A DNA stretch of 64,000 nucleotides from Phycisphaeraceae bacterium (GTDB lineage Bacteria; Planctomycetota; Phycisphaerae; Phycisphaerales; UBA1924): contig JAHBWW010000002.1 in assembly GCA_019636795.1 (NCBI GenBank), forward strand, positions 434,001-498,000. Direction: 5' to 3'. Each line of letters opens with the position of its first letter. The first letter of the stretch is position 1. Below, piece after piece: positions 9,428 to 17,260 of the stretch. Under the pieces are notes generated by a model that worked only from the letters and a program-made list of their open reading frames with translations, was not told the DNA's origin and searched no databases. The position numbers and the translations under genes are program-made.

Positions 9428-11455
9428 ATGACTGGAACTCGTGCCTGTGCACGAACTCTTTGCGTCAGCGTGGTTGCTGTTGTGTTGGCGTCGTTGCTGC
9501 TGGGGGGTTGTTCGTCGGGGAACAAGAAGCCGCCGCGTGCGACACCTGCGCGACCGTTTGTGTTGCGTGATGTTCCTGGGCCGTTGCGTGGGACGGTTGG
9601 GAGCGTGTGTCAGATTCAGGGTTTGCAGCCGGTGCTGGCGTCGGGGCTTGGTTTTGTGGTCGGGCTGAATGGGACGGGTGGACTACCGCTGCCATCGGAT
9701 GTTGCGGCGCACATGGAACGGGAGATGCGGCTGCAGGGGATCGGCTCTGCGACGAGTCTTGGCGGGTCGGTGATTGAGGGGCAGACGGCGCGGCAACTGC
9801 TGACGGACGCGAACACAGCGGTGGTGATTGTGCAGGCGGCGATACCGCCGGGTTCGCCGGAGGGGACGAGTTTTGATTTGTATGTGCGTGCGCTGAATGC
9901 GACGAGCATTGAGGGCGGGACGCTGTGGACGACGGATCTGAGGCTTGGGCTGCCGAGCGCGTTTCGTGCGCGTCAGGCTCGGATTATCGCGCAGGGTCGT
10001 GGGCCGATATTCATCAATCCGTTTGCGGAGCCTGGGCAGGAAACGGACGGGGTGACGCGGACGGCGGGGCGGATTCTTGACGGGGGAGTTTCGACGCAGG
10101 CGATCGAGATGATTCTGCTGCTGGACAACTCGTCGCACTCGATGGCGAGGTCGATCACGACGGCGATCAATGCGCGCTTCCCGACGGGGCGGGGAGACCG
10201 GAGCCCTCCGGCCCATGGTCGCGATGCGGATTCGATCAGAGTGCGTGTGCCGTATGCGTATCGGGATAAGCAGTTTGAGTTTGTGCAGTTGCTGCAGCAT
10301 CTGCCGATTGATCAGACGTATCCGGAGGCGACGGCGAAGCGATTGGCTGATGCGCTGGTGCGTGAGCCGCAGTATGGGGACGAGATTTCGTGGGCTCTGC
10401 AGGCGGTTGGGCCTCAGGCGAGGCCGTTTTTGCGTGAGTTGTATGAGCATCCGGAGTATGTGCCGCGCATGGCGGCGTTGCGTGCGGGGTCGGGGTTGAA
10501 CGATCCTCGTGCGGTGCCGCATCTGATTGAGATAGCCAAGCGTGGGATGGATGTGTACAGGACTGCGGCGATTTCGATGTTGTCGAAGATTGATGGTGGT
10601 CCGGACATTGAGCAATCGTTGAAAGAGTTGCTGGCGGAGGATGATCTGACGGTGCGTGTTGCGGCGTATGAGGCACTGGCGTCGCGAGCGGAGAAGGCGC
10701 AGTTGCAGCGGTTGGTGGCGCTGGAGCGGCGTGATCGTGCGGTGACGACGCGGAGGCCTTATGAGTATCTAGCGGCACTGTCGCGGACGTATCTGCCGGA
10801 GGGGACGATGCAGGGTGTGAGCCGGCAGTTGGTGTCGGACAAGTTTTTCCTGGATCGCGTGCCGGTGGGCGAGCCGTTGATTTATATCACGCAGCAGCGT
10901 GTTCCTCGGATTGTTTTGTTTGGGGAAGGGTCGAAGTTCAAGGAGCCTTTCATATCGAGTATGTGGTCGGATCGGTTGATGATTACGAGCGATTCTCCGG
11001 GCGAGCCGTTGCGGGTGTATTACCGCACGCAGTCGATGATGAGCCGCGGGGAAGCAGTGGCGGGAACGTCGAGCGTGGTGACGCATGAGTTTCGTGGCGG
11101 GCTGACGGATCTGATTGCGTTCATGGCGCACGCGCCGACGCCGGAGAATCCGAAGCCTGGGCTGGCGTTCAGTTATTCGGAGGTGGTCGGCGCGCTGTAT
11201 GGGCTGTACAAGGATGATGCGATTGATGTGCAGTTTTCGACGGAGCGAGATCGGTTGATCTCGGAGATCATCAGGCTGAGCGATTCGGGTGCGATCGAGC
11301 TTCGGCCGGAGCGTGCGGGGGAATCGGTGGAACTGGTGGTGTTTGACAACCCGACGTTTTTGCCTGCGGCGGCGAACGAGATGCGGGATCCATCGCTCAA
11401 CTCGCTGCTGATTCCGTTGAGGCAGGGGAGCGTTGAGACGGGTCAAGACAACTAG
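9428..11455 (+). CDS. Large lipoprotein with FlgI (P-ring)-like N-terminal part and HEAT-like repeats
   Basis: ATG at 9428 gives a lipoprotein signal (VVLASLLLGGCSSG) and follows a GGAG. Residues about 60-270 resemble flagellar P-ring FlgI: IQGLQPVLASGLGFVVGLNGTGG, then a GGTLWTTDLRLGL strand and ARIIAQGRG, all hallmarks of that family. Residues about 310-460 (RMAALRAGSGL, VPHLIEIAKRG, AAISMLSKI, VRVAAYEALASR) look like HEAT repeats. The C-terminal 210 residues are unassigned. At 675 residues it is nearly twice a normal FlgI, is a lipoprotein, and has no flagellar genes beside it. It could be a divergent P-ring homologue or a periplasmic scaffold that reuses the fold. Confidence 0.7.
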   Translation: MTGTRACARTLCVSVVAVVLASLLLGGCSSGNKKPPRATPARPFVLRDVPGPLRGTVGSVCQIQGLQPVLASGLGFVVGLNGTGGLPLPSDVAAHMEREMRLQGIGSATSLGGSVIEGQTARQLLTDANTAVVIVQAAIPPGSPEGTSFDLYVRALNATSIEGGTLWTTDLRLGLPSAFRARQARIIAQGRGPIFINPFAEPGQETDGVTRTAGRILDGGVSTQAIEMILLLDNSSHSMARSITTAINARFPTGRGDRSPPAHGRDADSIRVRVPYAYRDKQFEFVQLLQHLPIDQTYPEATAKRLADALVREPQYGDEISWALQAVGPQARPFLRELYEHPEYVPRMAALRAGSGLNDPRAVPHLIEIAKRGMDVYRTAAISMLSKIDGGPDIEQSLKELLAEDDLTVRVAAYEALASRAEKAQLQRLVALERRDRAVTTRRPYEYLAALSRTYLPEGTMQGVSRQLVSDKFFLDRVPVGEPLIYITQQRVPRIVLFGEGSKFKEPFISSMWSDRLMITSDSPGEPLRVYYRTQSMMSRGEAVAGTSSVVTHEFRGGLTDLIAFMAHAPTPENPKPGLAFSYSEVVGALYGLYKDDAIDVQFSTERDRLISEIIRLSDSGAIELRPERAGESVELVVFDNPTFLPAAANEMRDPSLNSLLIPLRQGSVETGQDN

Positions 11456-11539
11456 AGTCGATCTGAGTTGTAAGCGAGCAGCGCGGAGCCATGTCGGGCG
11501 TGCTGAAGGAGCGCGCGAGTGTTGCTGGGGGGTTGTGTA

Positions 11540-11585
11540 GGCCGCGGATCGTGGCCATGCAGAGCCATGACCACGGCACCCGGCC
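11540..11585. repeat. 46-base palindromic repeat, copy 1
   Basis: Contains CGTGGCCATG (11550-11559), a CAGAGC loop and CATGACCACG (11566-11575), then GGCACCCGGCC. It begins 12 bases after the stop of the minus-strand dockerin gene. Same sequence with one difference per arm at 12071-12116, and a third copy of its core at 22551-22587. Confidence 0.85.
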
Positions 11586-11596
11586 AAATGACGGGA

Positions 11597-11869
11597 TCAG
11601 TCGCATCCTTTGGAGAACGCGCGCATGAAGGCGAGAAGATCGAAAGAGTTGAACGCTCCATCATGAACGAGATCGGCTGATTCGTCCATGTTTGCGAATG
11701 CCTGGAGGAATGCGGCGGCATCGAAGAAGTCGAGCACGCCGTAGGGTTCGGCGAAGTCTGCGATGTTGCACGGCTCCTGCTGTAGCCCGCGGGCAACGAC
11801 GCCTTGGCTGGAGTTTGCCGGCATCATGGCGCAAATGGCAACGCTGGACATGAAAAGTTTGACCTTCAT
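11597..11869 (-). CDS. Tiny secreted stand-alone GC-type dockerin protein
   Basis: Only 90 residues: a signal peptide (MKVKLFMSSVAICAMMPANS) followed at once by two degenerate dockerin-like halves, PYGVLDFFDAAAFLQAF and GAFNSFDLLAFMRAF, ending KGCD. In Phycisphaerales this duplicated domain with a Gly-Cys ending usually sits at the C terminus of large secreted enzymes, as in the protein at the end of this window. Here there is no catalytic part at all. The calcium-loop Asp residues are partly lost (NIADFAEPYGV), so calcium binding may be weak. It could be a domain-only adaptor or a remnant of a larger gene. It is flanked by the two first copies of the palindromic repeat. Confidence 0.7.
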   Translation of the reverse strand: MKVKLFMSSVAICAMMPANSSQGVVARGLQQEPCNIADFAEPYGVLDFFDAAAFLQAFANMDESADLVHDGAFNSFDLLAFMRAFSKGCD

Positions 11870-12070
11870 GGCGATAGCTCCTTTTCATTGTGCGTGGAGT
11901 CGTGGAATTACAACTCTTCTCTTTGATTATGACACAAATGACAACGGTCGCCAAGGATTCCCCGAGAATTTATGAGTATCAGTGCGGTGTACCAGATGTG
12001 GGGACGATTGGAAAACTCATGCTCGGACTCGATCGGAGTTTCACGTCGATGGCACGTCGGATCAGGAGCG

Positions 12071-12128
12071 GGCTGCGGATCGTGGCCATGCAGAGCCATG
12101 ACTACGGCACCCGGCCACGGCACCCGGC
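12071..12128. repeat. 46-base palindromic repeat, copy 2, plus partial tandem copy
   Basis: GGCTGCGGATCGTGGCC starts the element; the arms are 12081-12090 and 12097-12106 around CAGAGC. The right end ACGGCACCCGGC is duplicated at 12117-12128. It ends six bases before the stop of the minus-strand transglutaminase-like gene, the same position relative to a gene as copies 1 and 3. Confidence 0.85.
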
Positions 12129-12133
12129 TGTAC

Positions 12134-13597
12134 TTAGTCGATGGACTCTACTTTGATCTGGAGTCGGCCGAGGAGCGGGGCGAGTTGGAGGAGGCTGTTG
12201 ATGGTTTCGCCATCCTTGAGGCTGCTGGTGCTGAGGGCGATGTGTGTGGCGTCGTATGAGAGGCTGCCGGGGAGTGTGGGGTCGAGATCGATCCATCGCG
12301 CGTGGCCATCGATTTCGATGAGGGCCTGGGTCCACATGTGGTAGCCGAAGATGGCGTCGCTGCCGGCGAATTGGTCGGCGTAGACGAGGCCTGAGACGAC
12401 TCGTGCGGGAATGTCGGCGGCACGGAGGAGTGCAGCGAGGAGAACGCCGTGCTCGGAGCAATCGCCTTCGCAGGAGCGTGCGACTTCACTGGCGCTGGCG
12501 AAACCGACGCCGAGGCTTTTGTTGCTGACGTGACGGTGGACGAAACGGCGCAGTGCTTCGGCGCGTGCGAGGGAGTCTTTGCGTACGCCATCGAGAGCGC
12601 GGTCGCGGAGTTCGATGATGAGTGGGTCGGTGGTGTCGAGCATGCTTGTGGAGGCGAGGTACCCGGCCCGATCGACTTCGCCTGCGGGTTCGAAGGTGCG
12701 AGCGTCGACATGGACGCGTACGGTGCGTTCGTCGATGCGTTCGGCCCGCTGTGAGCCGGTGTTTGGCGGGAGGTCGATCTGGCCATCGGGAATTGACAGG
12801 AGGAAGGTGGCGCGTTTGAGGGTGCGGGCGCCGGAGATGGGTTTGTCGGGGGTGATGAAGGTGGAGACCATGAGTTCGGGGGCGCTGATTTTGGCCAGGG
12901 CGAGTTCGCGATCGGCGGCGATGGTGACGAACTTCATGCCGCCCATGTCGGTTTCGGAGCGGAGGCTTCCGCCGCGGGGATCGATGTATTCGATGGTGGT
13001 GATGCCGGTGGCAATGCTGTTGGTGGTTTTGGCGCGGTATGCGGCGACGGTGCGACCCATGAGTTCGATTTTGACTTCTTCGATGTCGGAGTAGGTGATG
13101 GTCGTGGGCTGAAGTTGAAGCTGGGCATCAACGGTGCGGAAGTTGAAGGTCTTTGCACCGGCTTCGAGGCGCTGGCGGACATATTGCTCGGCGGCGGCAG
13201 GAGTGAGCCAGACGCCTTCGATGGGATCGTGCTTTGTGACTGTTTCGCGGCCTGAGGCGTTGGTGGTTTGTTGGATGCCATCGTCGAGGAAGTCGTAGCG
13301 TGAGACGGTGGGCGAGCCGCCGAAGGACATTGTGACATCGATGGAAACTGGGTTTCCGGCGATGGTTTCGACGAATGAAGAGTTCATTTCGATGGCGATT
13401 TCGGCACCTGCGCGGCTCATGGTCATCTTCATGGCTGAGGTTGTTGTGACGTGTTTATCGTCGCGTTTCATTGTGGTGTGCATCCACCCGGCGGGCTGGT
13501 CCATAAGTTCGACGACGTACCAGCGTTCGCGTGCGTCCTGTGCATGGGCCAGGGGCGTCAGGGCGAGCATGATTGCGGCGAGAATGCAACGGAGCAT
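12134..13597 (-). CDS. Secreted transglutaminase-like superfamily protein
   Basis: A 487-residue exported protein (signal MLRCILAAIMLALTPLAHAQ). The N-terminal two thirds are beta-rich and unassigned. From about residue 350 the transglutaminase-like papain fold appears with the catalytic triad in order: Cys in CEGDCSEHGVLL, His in YHMWTQ, and Asp in WIDLDPT. Bacterial members with this layout act as periplasmic cysteine peptidases or amidases rather than as cross-linkers; the substrate here is unknown. SD GGGAGG precedes ATG at 13597. The gene is divergent from tatD and is followed by palindromic repeat copy 2. Confidence 0.85.
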   Translation of the reverse strand: MLRCILAAIMLALTPLAHAQDARERWYVVELMDQPAGWMHTTMKRDDKHVTTTSAMKMTMSRAGAEIAIEMNSSFVETIAGNPVSIDVTMSFGGSPTVSRYDFLDDGIQQTTNASGRETVTKHDPIEGVWLTPAAAEQYVRQRLEAGAKTFNFRTVDAQLQLQPTTITYSDIEEVKIELMGRTVAAYRAKTTNSIATGITTIEYIDPRGGSLRSETDMGGMKFVTIAADRELALAKISAPELMVSTFITPDKPISGARTLKRATFLLSIPDGQIDLPPNTGSQRAERIDERTVRVHVDARTFEPAGEVDRAGYLASTSMLDTTDPLIIELRDRALDGVRKDSLARAEALRRFVHRHVSNKSLGVGFASASEVARSCEGDCSEHGVLLAALLRAADIPARVVSGLVYADQFAGSDAIFGYHMWTQALIEIDGHARWIDLDPTLPGSLSYDATHIALSTSSLKDGETINSLLQLAPLLGRLQIKVESID

Positions 13598-13685
13598 GGC
13601 GAGTCCTCCCGGCCCGGTTTTGGTTCACGTGGGCCGATGCCATGATGATACAGAGTTGGAGGCGCGCGTGCTATCGTGGTGGGGC

Positions 13686-14477
13686 ATGATTGACACGCAT
13701 TGCCATCTTGTGTTTCCGGATTTCGTGGACCGGGTTGACGCGGTGCTGGCTGAGGCGGCGGCAGCGGGTGTGACGGGCGCGATCACGATCGCGACGAGTT
13801 CGGCCGATGCGGAGGCGGGCATGCGTCTGGCCGAAGACTATGAGCGTGTGTGGTTCAGTGCGGGAGTGCATCCGTTGTATTCGGATGAGGAGCCTCATGA
13901 CTGGATGCTGCTCAAGGCGCTGGCGCGGCATGAGAAGTGTGTTGCGTGGGGGGAGTTGGGGCTTGACAATCATCATGCGAAGCCTGCGCGGGCGATTCAG
14001 GATCGCGTGCTGGCGGATCAGATTGCGTTTATCGAGTCGTGCATGCGTGATGGGATCGATCTTCCGATTGTCCTGCACTGTCGCGAGGCGTTTGACGACC
14101 TGATTCCGATCCTGCGATCGAGCGGTATCGCGGGGGATCGGTGTGTGTTTCACTGTTTTACGGGTGGGGAGCGTGAGGCGAGGCTGGCGCTTGATTTTGG
14201 ATCGATGATTTCGTTTACGGGTGTGGTGACGTATCGCAATGCACGTGAGGTGCAGGCGGCGGCGATGATGGTTCCGCTGGAGCGGGTGATGATTGAGACG
14301 GATGCGCCGTATCTGAGCCCGGAGCCGAAGCGTGGGGTGAGGCCTTGCGTGCCGGCGTTTGCGAGGTTGACGGCTGATTTTGTGGCGAGACTTCGCGGAC
14401 TTTCGAGCGAGGCGTTTCTGGACGTGATTGATGAGAACACTGAGCGGTTCTTTGGAATTCCGGTGCGAGGGCCTTGA
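13686..14477 (+). CDS. tatD: TatD-family metal-dependent DNase/hydrolase
   Basis: The start at 13686 gives MIDTHCHLVFPDF, the usual N terminus with the HxH metal ligands. The longer frame upstream overlaps the divergent gene and is rejected. Further motifs are GVHPLYSDE, GELGLDNH (bridging Glu), PIVLHCREA (His), VFHCFTGG (His) and METDAPYLSPEP-like IETDAPYLSP (Asp). Length 263 is normal. TatD proteins are Mg-dependent 3'-5' exonucleases that act on damaged or fragmented DNA. The gene ends four bases before lgt and is likely co-transcribed with it. Confidence 0.92.
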   Translation: MIDTHCHLVFPDFVDRVDAVLAEAAAAGVTGAITIATSSADAEAGMRLAEDYERVWFSAGVHPLYSDEEPHDWMLLKALARHEKCVAWGELGLDNHHAKPARAIQDRVLADQIAFIESCMRDGIDLPIVLHCREAFDDLIPILRSSGIAGDRCVFHCFTGGEREARLALDFGSMISFTGVVTYRNAREVQAAAMMVPLERVMIETDAPYLSPEPKRGVRPCVPAFARLTADFVARLRGLSSEAFLDVIDENTERFFGIPVRGP

Positions 14478-14480
14478 GTC

Positions 14481-15566
14481 ATGGTGCAGTTAGCGTCTGA
14501 TCTCGGCGGCTGGACCAACACCCTCGACCCGGTGATTGTTTCTGTGCTGGGGCTGAAGATCAGGTGGTATGGGGCGGCGTATCTGGCAGGGTTTGCGCTG
14601 GGTTATGTGTTACTGCGCTGGCTGGCCAAGCGTGGGCTGACGCCGATTCGGAAGGAGCGCATCGCCGACATGGTGTTGACGCTGGCGTTTGGTGCGGTGA
14701 TCGGCGGGCGCGTGGGGTATGCGCTCTTTTATGATCTTCGGCTGTTTGTTGTGTTTACGTCTGATGTGCCGTTCTGGGGGCTGCTGCGCATTCATGACGG
14801 GGGGATGAGCAGCCACGGCGGGATTTTGGGAGTGATTGTGGGCGCGTGGTTGTTTTCGCGCGGGGTCAAGGGGGAAGATGGCCAGCGCGTCGAGCGATGC
14901 TCGATGCTGCATGTGCTGGATCTGGTCGCGTTTGTGGCGCCGGTGGGACTGATGTTTGGTCGGCTGGCGAACTTTGTGAACGGGGAGTTGCTGGGGCGGG
15001 TTGTGGCCAGGCCGGGCGAGCGTGCGCCGTGGTGGGCGGTGCGCTCGCCACAGGAGTTGCTCAGCGGGCACAGGCCTGAGCTGACGTTTGAGCAGCATTT
15101 GGAGTTGTCGAGACTGATTGAGATGTATCGGATGCCGGGGATGAATGATCGTGAGGCGATCGAGGCGTTGATAGCGGCGCTCCAGCGTGGGTCGGTGGAG
15201 GTTGTTGAGCGGTTGCCTCCGCTGCTGGCGGCGCGGCATCCTTCGCAGTTGTATCAGGCGGCTGCGGAGGGGGTGGTGCTGGGGCTTGTGCTGCTGGTGG
15301 TGTGGGCGAGGCCGCGCGTGCCGGGGGTTATTGGGCCGATGTTTTTGATCGCGTATGGAGTGATGCGTTTGTGGACTGAGACGCTGCGGCTGCCGGATGA
15401 CCACTTGAAGGTGCCCAGACCTGGCGGGTTGACGGTGGGGCAATGGTTGAGTGTGGCGATGATTCTGGGCGGGGCAGCGGTGCTGTGCTATGCGGTGCGG
15501 CGGGGCGGGGAGAAGTTCGGGGGGTGGCTCGGGTCGAGGCGAATGGCCGATGTGTCGTTGACTTAG
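14481..15566 (+). CDS. lgt: Prolipoprotein diacylglyceryl transferase
   Basis: Transfers diacylglycerol from phosphatidylglycerol to the lipobox Cys of prolipoproteins, the step before LspA. The 361-residue membrane protein shows IRWYGAAYLAGF, GGRVGYALFYD, DGGMSSHGG and the family signature GRLANFVNGELLGR, plus ARHPSQLYQAAAEG and RLPDDHL near the C terminus. It is about 80 residues longer than E. coli Lgt because of a soluble insert after GELLGR (roughly residues 175-250) that contains a helical LSRLIEMYRMPGMNDREAI-type stretch. The stop overlaps the convergent gspE stop by four bases. Confidence 0.95.
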   Translation: MVQLASDLGGWTNTLDPVIVSVLGLKIRWYGAAYLAGFALGYVLLRWLAKRGLTPIRKERIADMVLTLAFGAVIGGRVGYALFYDLRLFVVFTSDVPFWGLLRIHDGGMSSHGGILGVIVGAWLFSRGVKGEDGQRVERCSMLHVLDLVAFVAPVGLMFGRLANFVNGELLGRVVARPGERAPWWAVRSPQELLSGHRPELTFEQHLELSRLIEMYRMPGMNDREAIEALIAALQRGSVEVVERLPPLLAARHPSQLYQAAAEGVVLGLVLLVVWARPRVPGVIGPMFLIAYGVMRLWTETLRLPDDHLKVPRPGGLTVGQWLSVAMILGGAAVLCYAVRRGGEKFGGWLGSRRMADVSLT

Positions 15567-17254
15567 TGGAGCACGCGGAAGATTTCGGCTTCGTCGGTGA
15601 GGCCGGCGGTCATTTTTTCGGCGGCATCGACGCGCATGGGCTCGAAGCCTTCTTCAACTGCGGCGGCCATGAGTGCGACGGCGTCGGCCGAGTGTGCGGT
15701 CATGGCGCGGAGGCGATCGGTCATCTTCATGATTTCGTAGACGGCGAGGCGGCCTTTGTATCCGGTGCCGAAGCATGTTTCGCAGGTTTTGCCGTTGGCG
15801 AGGCCCGAGCCATTGCAGACGGTGCAGATGCGGCGGAGGAGTCGCTGTGCGAGGACGCCGAGGAGGCTGGAGGTGATGAGGTAGTGCTCGATGCCGATGT
15901 CGATGAGGCGCGGGATGGCGCTGGGTGCGTCGTTGGTGTGGAGGGTGCCGAGGACGAGGTGGCCGGTGAGGGATGCCTGGACGGCGAGTTGTGCGGTTTC
16001 CATGTCGCGGATTTCGCCGATGAGGATGACATCGGGGTCCTGGCGGAGGAGTGCGCGAAGGCCGGTGGCGAAGGTGACGTTTCGTTTTGGGTTGACCTGC
16101 ATCTGGCTGATGCCACTGAGGCGGTACTCGACGGGGTCTTCGATGGTCATGACGTTGCGTGATGCGCGGTCGATGCGGCCGAGGGCGGCGTAGAGGGTTG
16201 TTGTTTTGCCTGAGCCGGTGGGTCCGGTGACGAGGAGCATGCCATTGGGTCGCTCGATGATGTCCATGAGCGTGGTCTGCATGCGTTTGGACATGCCGAC
16301 GGCGTCGAGGCTGAGTTGTGTTTGCGTCTGGTCGAGGAGGCGAAGGACGATGCGTTCGCCATAGATGGTGGGGATGACGGAGAGGCGGATATCGACTTTC
16401 TTGGAACCGATGCGGACGGTGGTCTGACCGTCCTGCGGGCTGTGGCGGTTGGCGATGTCGAGTTCGGTCATGACCTTGAGGCGGCTGGAGATTGCGGGCG
16501 CGAGGGTCATGGGCGGGGTGAAGGCGTCGAAGAGCATGCCGTCGATGCGGAAGCGGATGACGAGGCGGTTTTCCTGCGGGTGGACGTGAACGTCGGAAGC
16601 GCGTCGGCGGAGGGCTTCGAAGAGGATCATGTTGACGAGGCGGATGACGGGGGTCTGGCGCGCCATCGCGAGGAGGTCGTTGCCTGAGGCGATGGAGCCG
16701 GCGGCGGCTTCGAGGGCGGATTCGTCGAGGGGGATTTCTTCGACGATTTCGGTGACGAGGTCGCCGCGCTGTTCGTAGCCACGGTTGATGATGCTGGTGA
16801 CGGCGCCGCGCGGCGCGAGGACGACGCGCACGGGCGAGTCGAGGCGGTCTTCGAGCAGGTTGATGATGCTGGGGATGAGTGGCTGACTGACGGCGACGGT
16901 CATGACATGGCTGTCGGAGCCGAGTCCGGCCAGGCAGTGCGTGCGTGCGAAGTCGGGGGGGACGAGTTCGTAGAAGCGCGAGGCGGATTCTTCGAGTCGC
17001 GGCTCGATGATGAACTCGAGGCCGGTGCGTTCGGCGAGTTTGCTCAGCGCGCTGACTTCGTCGAGGGCGAGCAGTTGGAGGAGTGTGTCCCAGGGGTCGC
17101 TGTCGGAGGCTTGTACGGCCGGGAATTGTGCGAGCTGGTCGGGCGTGGCGCCGAAGGGGGCGAAAGCGCGTGCGACCGATGGCCAGTCGATGGCGGACTG
17201 GTTTGGGTCGATTGCGGCGAGCTGGCGTGATTTGTCTGGAAGTGTTGGGGGCAT
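15563..17254 (-). CDS. gspE: Type II secretion/type IV pilus assembly ATPase GspE
   Basis: Hexameric cytoplasmic ATPase powering pseudopilus assembly. Residues 1-180 form the N-terminal GspE/PilB domain. The ATPase core includes the Asp box (ASDVHVHP near 219), Walker A GPTGSGKTTT near 344-353, TIEDPVEY, a Walker B-like DPDVILIGEIRD and the His box LVLGTLHTNDA. A four-Cys zinc motif (CTVC and CETC) lies in the C-terminal part, as in PilB/GspE. It lies six bases after gspD, the pair forming an operon. The remaining type II genes (gspF, G, K, L, M) are not adjacent; a pseudopilin is 12 kb away. Confidence 0.93.
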   Translation of the reverse strand: MPPTLPDKSRQLAAIDPNQSAIDWPSVARAFAPFGATPDQLAQFPAVQASDSDPWDTLLQLLALDEVSALSKLAERTGLEFIIEPRLEESASRFYELVPPDFARTHCLAGLGSDSHVMTVAVSQPLIPSIINLLEDRLDSPVRVVLAPRGAVTSIINRGYEQRGDLVTEIVEEIPLDESALEAAAGSIASGNDLLAMARQTPVIRLVNMILFEALRRRASDVHVHPQENRLVIRFRIDGMLFDAFTPPMTLAPAISSRLKVMTELDIANRHSPQDGQTTVRIGSKKVDIRLSVIPTIYGERIVLRLLDQTQTQLSLDAVGMSKRMQTTLMDIIERPNGMLLVTGPTGSGKTTTLYAALGRIDRASRNVMTIEDPVEYRLSGISQMQVNPKRNVTFATGLRALLRQDPDVILIGEIRDMETAQLAVQASLTGHLVLGTLHTNDAPSAIPRLIDIGIEHYLITSSLLGVLAQRLLRRICTVCNGSGLANGKTCETCFGTGYKGRLAVYEIMKMTDRLRAMTAHSADAVALMAAAVEEGFEPMRVDAAEKMTAGLTDEAEIFRVLH

Positions 17255-17260
17255 GATGGG

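Noticed and set aside
9683-10615. Minus-strand frame of 310 codons opposite the FlgI-like gene
   Set aside because: Arg/His-rich shadow of a well-supported plus-strand gene.
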